A DNA stretch of 64,000 bases, from contig NZ_WWFG01000016.1 of the NCBI RefSeq assembly GCF_026127265.1, forward strand, positions 5,103-69,102. The letters run 5' to 3'. The position numbers and the translations under genes were made by a program. The notes under the pieces were generated by a model, which was given only the letters and a program-made list of their open reading frames with translations, ran no database searches and had not been told where the DNA came from. Below are positions 44,481-52,839 of this stretch, in pieces. Source of the stretch: Nostoc sp. KVJ3 (GTDB lineage Bacteria > Cyanobacteriota > Cyanobacteriia > Cyanobacteriales > Nostocaceae). Each line of letters opens with the position of its first letter. Positions within the stretch are counted from its first letter, which is position 1.

Positions 44481-46118
44481 TTATCTAGCTGGCATTGACT
44501 GATTTATTTCTGACTGTGGAGCAGAAACTTGGTTAAGCATTCCAGCAGTCCGAAGTTTGTCCAGTACGTAAAGCACTGCCAATTGCTGTTCTACAAACAA
44601 CGGGGCAGACAACGGAATTGCATCAATTTTCGCTTGCAGTAAAGATGTACTTTGACTTCCAGCCTGTGCTAGTTGGTGAGGGGAAGAATCAGAAGTTTCG
44701 GGATGAGCAACTCCTACCCATCTTGTTAGCTCGGCTGCAACATTTTTTGCCTCACCTCCAGACTGTTGAACGATTTGCTTCCAAAATATCCGCACAATTT
44801 GACGAGCATGATCTTCTAAAGTGCAAGCTTCATCAGATTTATATAAGGCGCTGACTATTCTGGCTTGGGCTAAGTTGAGCGGCATTCCTAGCTCTTTTTG
44901 AGAGTGCTGAAGAAAAAAAGCGTCTTCTCCGTGTTGCTGAAGTGTGACTGGTGCGAGTTTCCACAAATCCCAACTTTGCTTGAGCAGAAACCAATGTTGT
45001 TCTGTAATTTCACTTAGTGGCTGCATCGTGGCATGGTATTGAAAGCGTAAAAACATTTGCTTGAGTCTCTCGACTCTCAGAACGTAAGAGTCGGACAACT
45101 TCATCTGACTGGAGGAGAAATGATTGTAGAGGACGGTAGAATGTTGAACGTGAAGAAAACGAAACCCCACTATTGCTGCTAGAGTTAAATACTCCCGGTC
45201 TGCATCCAATTGAGTCTGTGGATCATTCCACACTTGTAACTCTTGCAAGCGCACTGCTGTAGAGCGACGAATTAGGAAGGCATGAAGAGGTTGCCAGTTA
45301 TGCATTAGTCTCTGCATTCTTTCGTCGTCATTCTGTTGGAATGCGAAAGCAATTCTCAATTGACACTGCTCGTTTTGATAAAAGCACCATTGCCAATCAC
45401 CATAGGCAATGTCAAAGTGACGATTTTGTTCTAATGCTGCTACTTGCAAGGCAATTTTTTGGGGTGTCAATTCATCTGAGCCAGAAAGCCATTGGATATA
45501 GTCACCAGTAGCTAAAGCTAATCCATGATTGTAAGCAGCACTCGCTCCTGGTTGCTGGCATTGAGTTAAGATTACACGTCCTTTAGTTGTGCTGGCAAAT
45601 TGGCGACTAATTTCGCTCAAGTTCTCGGTCGAGTCGTGTTCAACAATAATAATTTCCAGATTCGGATAAATTTGTTGTTGGCAACTATGTAGACAGGCGG
45701 CAAATCTGCTGGCGTTATCACTAGAGATAATAATGGAAACTAGGGAGGCAGTGATGGACTGGCTCTGATTTTGATTGAAAGCGGGGAAAATGTATGACTT
45801 GAATTGTTCTACAGTTGTACGAAAATGAGTTTCAATGGTTGGTCGCAAATCGCTGTAGCAGGCGTTGGCGGGGCGACGATAAAATTCTTCTAGGACTTGA
45901 AGCCCATTTGCTAACCATCCAGTACAGTTAGATTGAGTAACGATGCTGTCAGGCAACCAGCGTTTGCGAACTAAATAGTTGGGGATGTGTACTGGAGTCC
46001 CGTGTGCAAAAAGTCTTAAGTAAAACTCCCAGTCATGACAGCCTTTCAACTGTTCGTTTAATAAACCAACTGTTTGGAAGACAGATTTGGGTACGACGAC
46101 TTGAGAGAGTGTGTGAAT
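44481..46118 (-). pseudogene. Glycosyltransferase family 2, C-terminal part cut off by a transposon
   Basis: About 545 codons in frame to the stop at 44481. The first residues, HTLSQVVVPKSVFQTVGLLN then EQLKGCHDWEFYLRL, complete the second GT2 domain begun at 50968-51503. A third GT2 domain follows (SLVSIIISSDNASRFAACLH...GDYIQWLSGSDEL), then a helical C-terminal region. When the transposon and one TGAAT copy are removed, the codon TGT-TTC-ATT-CAC restores the frame. Translation of this part alone from ATGs inside the inverted repeat is possible but would lack the first half of domain 2. Confidence 0.85.
46114..46118. repeat. Target-site duplication TGAAT, left
   Basis: TGAAT directly before the left end GGGG of the transposon matches TGAAT at 50968-50972 after the right end. 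Five-base duplications are the rule for Tn3-family elements. Confidence 0.95.
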
Positions 46119-46156
46119 GGGGTACAACCGGGATACGTGCAAAATGGGACACGATG
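46119..46156. repeat. Left terminal inverted repeat of the Tn3-family element
   Basis: 38 bp starting GGGGTACAACCGGG. It differs from the right end only at positions 9 and 36. Confidence 0.95.
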
Positions 46157-46363
46157 CAAAGTTTTGTTAATATACTTGCAATAATGCAAACTGTATGGGT
46201 TAGTTTTTCCCAAAACTCACTCTCTTGACGCAGAGTATAGTGTCTTCTCTTCAACTACCAGCAAAAACATGATTATTTTGTATAAAAACTCGTGCTAAAT
46301 ATCAGCATAATAATTTTAATCTTCATAGTAAAAAGCATTGTCAAAATATAAACTCTTAAGAAT

Positions 46364-47248
46364 TTAAGTTAAACTTTTTAAAGCCTGACGTGCAACTTCT
46401 TCCGCCCTAGCAGACGTAACTTTTTGGTAACGTAGAGTTGTTTGAATATTCTCATGCCCCATCAGTGCCCGCAATTCCTCAATACCCATTAGCCCAACAC
46501 GCTCAGTAGCAAAAGTATGCCGTAAATCGTGGATTCTGACTCCGACTAGCTCCGGATATATACTTATTAACTCTCGCCAATATTCATGCACAGTGCGATA
46601 GCTAATTCTACTAACAACTTTAGTCACTGGCTGTTGTGCTGTGAAGAGTGCATCTACGGTATTGTGGCGCTCATATAAGATAAATTTACTTAATGCCTCG
46701 GCAGCCCCATCACTAAAATAACAACAACGCCGTTTGTTACCTTTACCAAGTACTTGAAATTTATATAAGTCTTGGTTAACATCATCTATATTTAACGCTA
46801 AAAGCTCTGATATACGGCAACCTGAGCGATGTAGAAGATGCACTATAGCATTCATACGTAGGTCAGATTTAACAGAATAATAAAGGATATTTAACTGTTC
46901 AGGTGTTAAATATCTTACTACAGAATCAGTTTTATGTTCTCCCCTATCAGGATTTGGTTGACGCTGTTTTAAACCATTAATGGGATTAAACTTAATATAA
47001 CCTTGCTCCACAGCGAAATTAAACAAACTTTGTAGTATTGCTTGGTACTTGCGATGAGTTGTATAGCTGCAATCATCCAAACTTCTTAAATACTCAATTA
47101 AAGTCTGCTTACCGATAATCTCAATCTCCCAAATACCGTATTCTCCAAGTATTGGTTTCAACACCAATTCATAAGTACGTCTGGTACTTTTAGCTAAATC
47201 CGGGCGTGACAAAAACTCAGTAATAACAGTGGCTAAAGTAACAGTCAA
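46364..47248 (-). CDS. Tyrosine recombinase of the Tn3-family transposon (TnpI-like)
   Basis: A 294-aa phage-integrase-family recombinase starting at a TTG with GGAGAG close upstream. The N-terminal SAM-like domain (1-100) is followed by the catalytic domain: HRSGCRISELLALNIDDV (Arg near 143), LGKGNKRRC (Lys near 166), HDLRHTFATE (HxxR near 241-244) and LMGHENIQTTLRYQKV (His near 266, Tyr near 275). In Tn4430-like members of the Tn3 family such a TnpI replaces the serine resolvase and resolves cointegrates at a site beside its gene. The candidate site is the inverted repeat at 47287-47324. Confidence 0.85.
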   Translation of the reverse strand: MTVTLATVITEFLSRPDLAKSTRRTYELVLKPILGEYGIWEIEIIGKQTLIEYLRSLDDCSYTTHRKYQAILQSLFNFAVEQGYIKFNPINGLKQRQPNPDRGEHKTDSVVRYLTPEQLNILYYSVKSDLRMNAIVHLLHRSGCRISELLALNIDDVNQDLYKFQVLGKGNKRRCCYFSDGAAEALSKFILYERHNTVDALFTAQQPVTKVVSRISYRTVHEYWRELISIYPELVGVRIHDLRHTFATERVGLMGIEELRALMGHENIQTTLRYQKVTSARAEEVARQALKSLT

Positions 47249-47286
47249 TTTCTCTCCAATTTATGTAATTTCTATCGAGACAAACA

Positions 47287-47324
47287 ATCATTATTTAATA
47301 TATCTTTTTTAGAATAATAATGAT
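47287..47324. promoter_or_regulatory. Inverted repeat between recombinase and XRE gene, candidate resolution site
   Basis: Nine-base arms ATCATTATT (47287-47295) and AATAATGAT (47316-47324) are separated by 20 AT-rich bases in the only short gap between the divergent genes. It could be the core site cut by the tyrosine recombinase, an operator of the XRE protein, or both. Confidence 0.45.
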
Positions 47325-47332
47325 GATTCTTG

Positions 47333-47845
47333 ATGGATACTTTGAAGACACCCATGCCACAGGAACCGATTGGCGACTACATTAAGCGGTTGCGTGTGGA
47401 ATTAAAGATGAGTCAAAATCAGCTAGCTCATCAGGCTGGTATTCACCTGCATACATACGGAAAAATAGAACGGGGGATCACGACGAGATTAAATCACAAA
47501 ACCCGTCGGGGGCTAGCTAGGGCTTTATCGATACCAATTGAGTACTTAGAAGGAATTTGTAGCGATGAGGAAATACAGCAACCATTTACCAGCATTAAAT
47601 TTTGTCCCCAATGCTGGACTCCAGGGACACCCACAGAACCGATTTGGAACGATATCAGGTCATTGTACTGCTTTATGTGCGGGTTTGAGCTTGTTGCCCA
47701 CTGTCTCAAATGTGGTAAATCAGTGACAACTTTCAAGCATTCCTACTGTCCTTATTGCGGCTTTTATTACAAAAATACGATTGTTGAAATTGGTAGTAAC
47801 AGAGAGCATGCTTTGAGAAAAAACTCTCGAACCAAGAAAAAGTGA
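47333..47845 (+). CDS. XRE-family HTH protein with zinc-ribbon-like C-terminus
   Basis: About 170 aa. Residues 12-72 are a Cro/C1-type HTH (IKRLRVELKMSQNQLAHQAG, then KIERGITTRLNHKTRRGLARAL). The C-terminal half has three pairs of cysteines (CPQC near 93, CFMCGFELVAHCLKCGK near 113-129 and CPYCG near 138), which look like two zinc ribbons. It lies between recombinase and transposase and probably regulates one or both. The start could also be the ATG at 47354. An accessory gene of this type is not part of the classical Tn3 or Tn4430 set. Confidence 0.7.
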   Translation: MDTLKTPMPQEPIGDYIKRLRVELKMSQNQLAHQAGIHLHTYGKIERGITTRLNHKTRRGLARALSIPIEYLEGICSDEEIQQPFTSIKFCPQCWTPGTPTEPIWNDIRSLYCFMCGFELVAHCLKCGKSVTTFKHSYCPYCGFYYKNTIVEIGSNREHALRKNSRTKKK

Positions 47846-47903
47846 AGATTTTGTTTTATATCTATAAAAGCAATACCAGTATGGACAATCCATCAATATC
47901 AGT

Positions 47904-50873
47904 GTGACATCAATTGAACGTACCGCTTATCCTAGATTCAAACGCCAATTTACCACCAAAGAACTTACTGAGATTTATACTCCAACTAAATCCGAAATTG
48001 CTTTCGCTTACAATACGACGAAAGGTGAAAGTAATATTTTGAGTCTGCTCGTCATTTTAAAATCATTCCAAAGACTGGGTTACTTTCCATCGATTGCAGA
48101 TATCCCACTGAAAATTATTAACCATATTCGCAGTCATTTAAAATTTGCTCTTGATATTGTTTTAGGTTATGAAAATAACAAAACAATGTACCGACATCGA
48201 ACAGCTATCCGCGAATATCTTCAAGTTAAATCTTTTAATCAGACTGCGCTGCATTTAGCGGTATCTGCGGTGAATGAATCAGCCCAGGTGATGGATAATC
48301 CTGCTGATTTAATGAATGTGGCAATTGCCGAACTAATTAAAAATAGATATGAATTACCAGGATTTAACACATTAAATAGATTAGTACGCCGAGTTAGGAA
48401 TGTAGTCAATCAAAACCTATTCAATTTGGTACTTAGTCGCCTAAGTAATGATTATCAACAACGTCTACTCGACCTTTTAGATAATCATCCAGTCGAATAT
48501 AGAAGTCTTTACAATAATCTCAAGCAACTTCCTAAACGCCCAACCCGCAATCATCTCAATGATTTAATTGTACATTCAATCTGGCTTGATTCTTTGGGAG
48601 ATATTAAACCACTCCTTGCTGATATGACAGCAGCTAAGATTCAACACTTTGCTGCTGAAGCGAGAGTATTAGATGCGAGTGAAATCAAAGAGTTTAATTT
48701 GCCAAAACGAATTACTCTAATATTATGCCTGATTTACTCGGCAAGCGTGATGACGCGAGATAATTTGGTCGAGATGTTTCTCAAAAAAATGCAGTTAATT
48801 CATAATCATGCCAAAAGAGAATTAGAACTTATCAAACAAAGATATCAATCAACGGTTGAGAAGTTACTGGGGGTTTTCACTAATGTTCTACAAGTATTGG
48901 TTGATGAACCGCCAGAAGTTCAGACTGTCGATCCGGTCGAGCGAGTTAATCAAGTACTCATTCCATCCGGTGGTGCTGAACAACTATTAACTGAATGTGA
49001 GGCGATAAATGCCTATAAGGGAAATAATTATTTTCCCCTATTGTGGCAATTTTATAAAAGTCATCGCAGTACTTTCTTTCGGTTGCTAGGTGCTTTGAAG
49101 TTTTCATCCACTACCAACGAACAAAGTGTAGTTGAGGCATTAAATTTTATTTTAGAAAATCAGTCACGGCGGGGTCAATTCTTCAATAATACTATTGATT
49201 TAGATTTTGCTTCTCCTCAATGGCAGAAACTTTTATTCGTCGAACAAGGAAACAAAACTAAAATTGTGCGTCGCCATCTGGAAGTTTGTGTTTTTTCTTA
49301 CTTAATGGCTGAATTGAGGTCGGGGGATATTTGCGTCAAGGGAAGTGAGAATTACGCTGACCACCGAGAACAGTTGTTGCCTTGGTCAGAATGTTTACCA
49401 CTGATTGACCAGTATTGTGGAGATTTGGGTTTTGCTAGTGATGCGGTTGGTAATGTTTACGAACTCAAGTCTTTGTTGACTGATACGGCTTTTAAAGTGG
49501 ATGCTGGTTATCCAGATAATCGTCAACTTGTGATTAATGATTTGGGTGAACCTGTATTAAAAAAATCTCCACGTCATGATTTGAGTCCATCAGCTAAGAC
49601 TTTACTTGAGGCTGTGGAACAAAGGTTTGGTGAACGTAATTTGATTGATATTCTGCGGAATGTCGATTATTGGACTAATTTTACACGCCATTTTGGGCCG
49701 ATGAGCGGCAGCGATCCGAAATTAGAACGGGCGACAGAACGTTATTTGTTGACTAGTTTCACCTATGGTTGTAATTTGGGGCCGACTCAAGCTGCAAGAC
49801 ACATGCGGGGTATTGTCACAAGTAAGGAAATATCGTTTGTTAATCGGCGTCATGTGAGTGTGGATAAATTGAATGCAGCCCTTGTGGATATTATTAATCG
49901 CTACAATGTTTTAAAGCTTCCGAGCATTTGGGGTGATGGGACAACTGCGGCGGCTGATGGGACTAAGTACGAACTCTACGAAGAAAATTTACTCTCTGAG
50001 TATCATATCCGCTATGGTGGCTACGGAGGCATTGCTTACCACCATGTTTCTGATACCTATGTGGCGCTATTTAGTCATTTTATTTCCTGCGGAACCTGGG
50101 AGGCTGTTTATATTATTGAGGGTTTGTTAAAAAATCTTTCTGATATTCAGCCTCATACGATTCACGCAGATACTCAAGGGCAATCAACGCCTGTGTTTGC
50201 ATTATCACATATGTTGGGGATTAAGTTAATGCCCCGGATTCGGAATTGGAAAGATTTAAATTTCTTCCGCCCAGATAATGATACGGTTTACAAGCATATT
50301 GATTCTTTGTTCAAGGATGCGATTGATTGGGAGAAAATTCAAACCCATTGGCAAGATATTTTACAGGTTGTGCTGTCGATTCAAACTGGCAAGATTTCGA
50401 GTGCGGTGCTGTTACGAAAACTGGGAAACTATAGTCGTAAAAACAGATTATACCAAGCTTTTCAGGAGTTAGGACGGGTAATCAGGACGGTATTTCTGTT
50501 GCAATATATTTCGGATATGAAGTTACGACAACAGATTACTGCGGCAACGAATATTGTTGAGTCTTATAACGGTTTCTCAAAGTGGTTTTTCTTCGGTGGT
50601 TTTGGAGTTATTGCTAATAATGACCCAATTGAGCAGGAGAAGATTGTTAAATATAATGATTTGGTTGCTAATGCTGTGATCTTCCACAATGTTGTAGATT
50701 TGACTGAGGTTTTGCGTGATTTCCTGAAAGCTGGTTATTTGATTACTCGTGAAGATGTGGCGGCGTTGAGTCCTTATATGACGAGTCATATCAAGCGTTT
50801 CGGCGATTACTTGATTGATATGGAGACTGTACCGAATTTGTTGGATGATGACAAGCTCTTAGTTTTGGCTTGA
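47904..50873 (+). CDS. tnpA: Tn3-family transposase
   Basis: A 989-aa TnpA with a GTG start, which is the normal size for Tn3 transposases. The N-terminal part (1-150) matches the DUF4158-type DNA-binding region (YPRFKRQFTTKELTEIYTPT). The C-terminal DDE domain has D678 in WGDGTTAAADG, D756 in IHADTQGQS and E886 in ATNIVESYNGFSKWFFFGG. The intact frame supports an active element. The last third is repeated at 1-888 because of the contig overlap. Confidence 0.95.
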   Translation: MTSIERTAYPRFKRQFTTKELTEIYTPTKSEIAFAYNTTKGESNILSLLVILKSFQRLGYFPSIADIPLKIINHIRSHLKFALDIVLGYENNKTMYRHRTAIREYLQVKSFNQTALHLAVSAVNESAQVMDNPADLMNVAIAELIKNRYELPGFNTLNRLVRRVRNVVNQNLFNLVLSRLSNDYQQRLLDLLDNHPVEYRSLYNNLKQLPKRPTRNHLNDLIVHSIWLDSLGDIKPLLADMTAAKIQHFAAEARVLDASEIKEFNLPKRITLILCLIYSASVMTRDNLVEMFLKKMQLIHNHAKRELELIKQRYQSTVEKLLGVFTNVLQVLVDEPPEVQTVDPVERVNQVLIPSGGAEQLLTECEAINAYKGNNYFPLLWQFYKSHRSTFFRLLGALKFSSTTNEQSVVEALNFILENQSRRGQFFNNTIDLDFASPQWQKLLFVEQGNKTKIVRRHLEVCVFSYLMAELRSGDICVKGSENYADHREQLLPWSECLPLIDQYCGDLGFASDAVGNVYELKSLLTDTAFKVDAGYPDNRQLVINDLGEPVLKKSPRHDLSPSAKTLLEAVEQRFGERNLIDILRNVDYWTNFTRHFGPMSGSDPKLERATERYLLTSFTYGCNLGPTQAARHMRGIVTSKEISFVNRRHVSVDKLNAALVDIINRYNVLKLPSIWGDGTTAAADGTKYELYEENLLSEYHIRYGGYGGIAYHHVSDTYVALFSHFISCGTWEAVYIIEGLLKNLSDIQPHTIHADTQGQSTPVFALSHMLGIKLMPRIRNWKDLNFFRPDNDTVYKHIDSLFKDAIDWEKIQTHWQDILQVVLSIQTGKISSAVLLRKLGNYSRKNRLYQAFQELGRVIRTVFLLQYISDMKLRQQITAATNIVESYNGFSKWFFFGGFGVIANNDPIEQEKIVKYNDLVANAVIFHNVVDLTEVLRDFLKAGYLITREDVAALSPYMTSHIKRFGDYLIDMETVPNLLDDDKLLVLA

Positions 50874-50929
50874 GAAATTATGAAGGTAGTTCTGGCAAGG
50901 GTTGTAGAGTTTTTGTTTACATAACTTTA

Positions 50930-50967
50930 CAACGTGTCCCATTTTGCACGTATCCCGGCTGTACCCC
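50930..50967. repeat. Right terminal inverted repeat of the Tn3-family element
   Basis: 38 bp ending GGCTGTACCCC. It is followed by the target duplication TGAAT at 50968-50972. Confidence 0.95.
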
Positions 50968-52216
50968 TGAATGAAACATCGCCAAAGCATTGAAAGAATC
51001 AGGTCATCAGGATGGCTTGGACTGAGGCTCATTCGGTCGCCCTTGTGGTCAACGCTTGTGATGGCGATATAGTTGCAGTAGCTGAGGACAGCAGTGGGTG
51101 TTTGTTTGAGAGTGTCAATTTGATGTTGCAGGTAATCTGGTAGCCATTGGTCGTCGCTGTCGAGGAAGGCGATAAATTGTCCGAGTGCGTTTTTGATGCC
51201 CAAATTTCTAGCGGCAGCAGCACCAGTATTAGTGGGTATTTGTAACAGTTTTACCTGTGGATAGTGTGTATGAATCCAATCAGCAGTCCCATCGGTAGAA
51301 CCGTCATCAATTACAATAATTTCGTAGTCAGTATAGGTTTGACAACAGACGCTATCGAGAGCGTGATTAAGATAATCTTTTCGATTGTAAGTTGGAATGA
51401 TAATCGAAACAGTGGTTGGTGAATTTAAAATTTGCTGAGGGGAGTTAGAAGTGTTTTGAGAGCGGTGTTTAGATTTAATAGTAAAATGAGCGACGACTTG
51501 CATAGATAGCTCATATTGGCTGTCTAACCCCGCCTTTTGAGTGCGTTATTGATTGCTTTTTGAGACCAGCGAATCGGTTCAAACTGTTCGTTAGTCAAAT
51601 TGCCAGAGTGACGGCGATAATAATAAAGAGGTTGAGGGATATGGTAAAAGTCGGTGACTTCAGACAGTTTTAGACACAAATCATACTCTTCGGCATAAGT
51701 AAAGTTCGGATCAATACCTCCCACTTGCTCGTAAACGGTGCGGCGTATTAAGCGGAAATGGAAGATCATAAAGTCAACAAGTAGCCGTTCTTTGGAATAG
51801 GGGATTTGGCAACGCTGCCCGATTCCATGCAGGTTCCCCTGTTCGTCCATTAGTTGATAGTCTGTGTAAACAAGTCCTACCAAGGGGTGGTTATTCAGAA
51901 TGGAAATTGTCTGTTCTAAGGCGGTTGGAGCTAGAATATCGTCACTGTCTACCCAACCGATATAATCTCCAGTGGTTGCTGCAACCGCTCCGTGGATAGC
52001 AGGGGCAATACCAGTATGTTTGGCAGCTATGACTCGGATGCGTTGATCTTGCTGGGCATACTCGGATGCAATTTCAACGGAGCGATCTGTAGAGCCATCG
52101 TCCCAGATTAACAATTCCAAGTCAGACCAAGTTTGAGCTAGGACACTTTTAATTGCCGCAGCAAGGTAGTTTTCTCGATTGTAAACTGTGATGACGATAG
52201 AAACAGATATTTTCAT
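50968..52216 (-). pseudogene. Glycosyltransferase family 2, N-terminal part cut off by a transposon
   Basis: It starts at MKISVSIVITVYNRENYLAA (52216). The first GT2 domain has DDGSTDRS and the metal-binding DSDD (VDSDDILAP), followed by RAEEYDLCLKL-type acceptor residues (TYAEEYDLCLKLSEV). The second GT2 domain starts at TVSIIIPTYNRKDYLNHALD (about 51410) with FLDSDDQWLP. With five Cs at about 51530, as in the left copy, both domains are one frame; with the four Cs printed here a stop follows KRRG. The complete gene, joined across the transposon, would be 961 codons (a multiple of three only with the extra C). It is minus strand and lies upstream of the toxin genes. Confidence 0.8.
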
Positions 52217-52247
52217 CAGTTAACGCCCAATTAGTAAATTCAGCTAT

Positions 52248-52359
52248 GCTTTATACGTTCAGGTAACATGATGAGTTTTTGACAGGAGATATTCTGGAAG
52301 CTCTAAAAATGGCTGAACGCTTTATCCGTTCAGGTAACATGATGAGTTTTTGACAGGAG
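52248..52359. repeat. Two 41-bp direct repeats, 71-bp period
   Basis: Units at 52248-52288 and 52319-52359 differ at one position and contain GTAACATGATGAGTTTTTG. They lie 32 bases upstream of the glycosyltransferase start, in its leader or promoter. In the gap 52217-52839 the only other structure is the inverted repeat at 52696-52821; a HIP1 octamer lies near 52591. Confidence 0.8.
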
Positions 52360-52695
52360 TGCTGCTCAGAACTTTGACTAATAATTTTTCTGCTGATCAT
52401 GATTTTCTGCTTAGGCGTTAACACTTGCCGCCCCGAAGTCTACGGAAATATTTGTCAACTTTAATTCAAGCAACTCCGTAATCTCTACTATTGAGTAGGC
52501 ATTGCTCAATTTTGATACTATTTTGACATTGTTAATTACTTACCTCACTTCCCTTCAGTGGCAAGCTGATTGTCCTATGCTGGCCGGCATAGCGATCGCA
52601 CGGCACCTTTACCAAAACCTCTCCGTACTACCTGCCCCACTGTTAAGCATTAATATATTCAAAAGGTCTACAGTGTCTTTCTTTACAGGATTTAA

Positions 52696-52821
52696 GAACT
52701 CGTGGCTCGGAGTCGGCGCAGCGAAGTGGCTCTTGCGGGCTTGCACGATCTAGTTGGCCCAACCAGTAATCTTTCTGCCCGTAAGAGCCACCGACTCCGA
52801 GAGCGTAGCGGTCACGAGTTC
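52696..52821. repeat. Long interrupted inverted repeat downstream of relaxase
   Basis: The 45-base arms (52696-52740 and 52777-52821) share GAACTCGTG, CTCGGAGTCGG and GTGGCTCTT, with internal rearrangement. This is a dispersed palindromic repeat type known from Nostocales. It begins 19 bases past the relaxase stop and may terminate the mob operon. Confidence 0.65.
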
Positions 52822-52839
52822 GTCGGCGATGGCGCGAGA

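Larger units (their letters stand above)
46119..50967. mobile_element. Complete Tn3-family transposon, 4849 bp
   Basis: It is bounded by 38-bp inverted repeats (46119-46156 and 50930-50967; 36 of 38 positions identical, starting GGGGTACA and ending in GGGACACG plus three bases) and by 5-bp TGAAT duplications. It encodes a Tn3-type transposase, a tyrosine recombinase likely to resolve cointegrates (as TnpI does in Tn4430-like elements) and an XRE/zinc-ribbon protein. The intact frames, matching ends and fresh duplication indicate a recent, possibly active insertion. Confidence 0.95.

Noticed and set aside
46119..46142. Independent start of the C-terminal glycosyltransferase fragment inside the transposon end
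   Set aside because: The ATG lies in the terminal inverted repeat and arises by chance from the insertion. The fragment is half of a disrupted domain.
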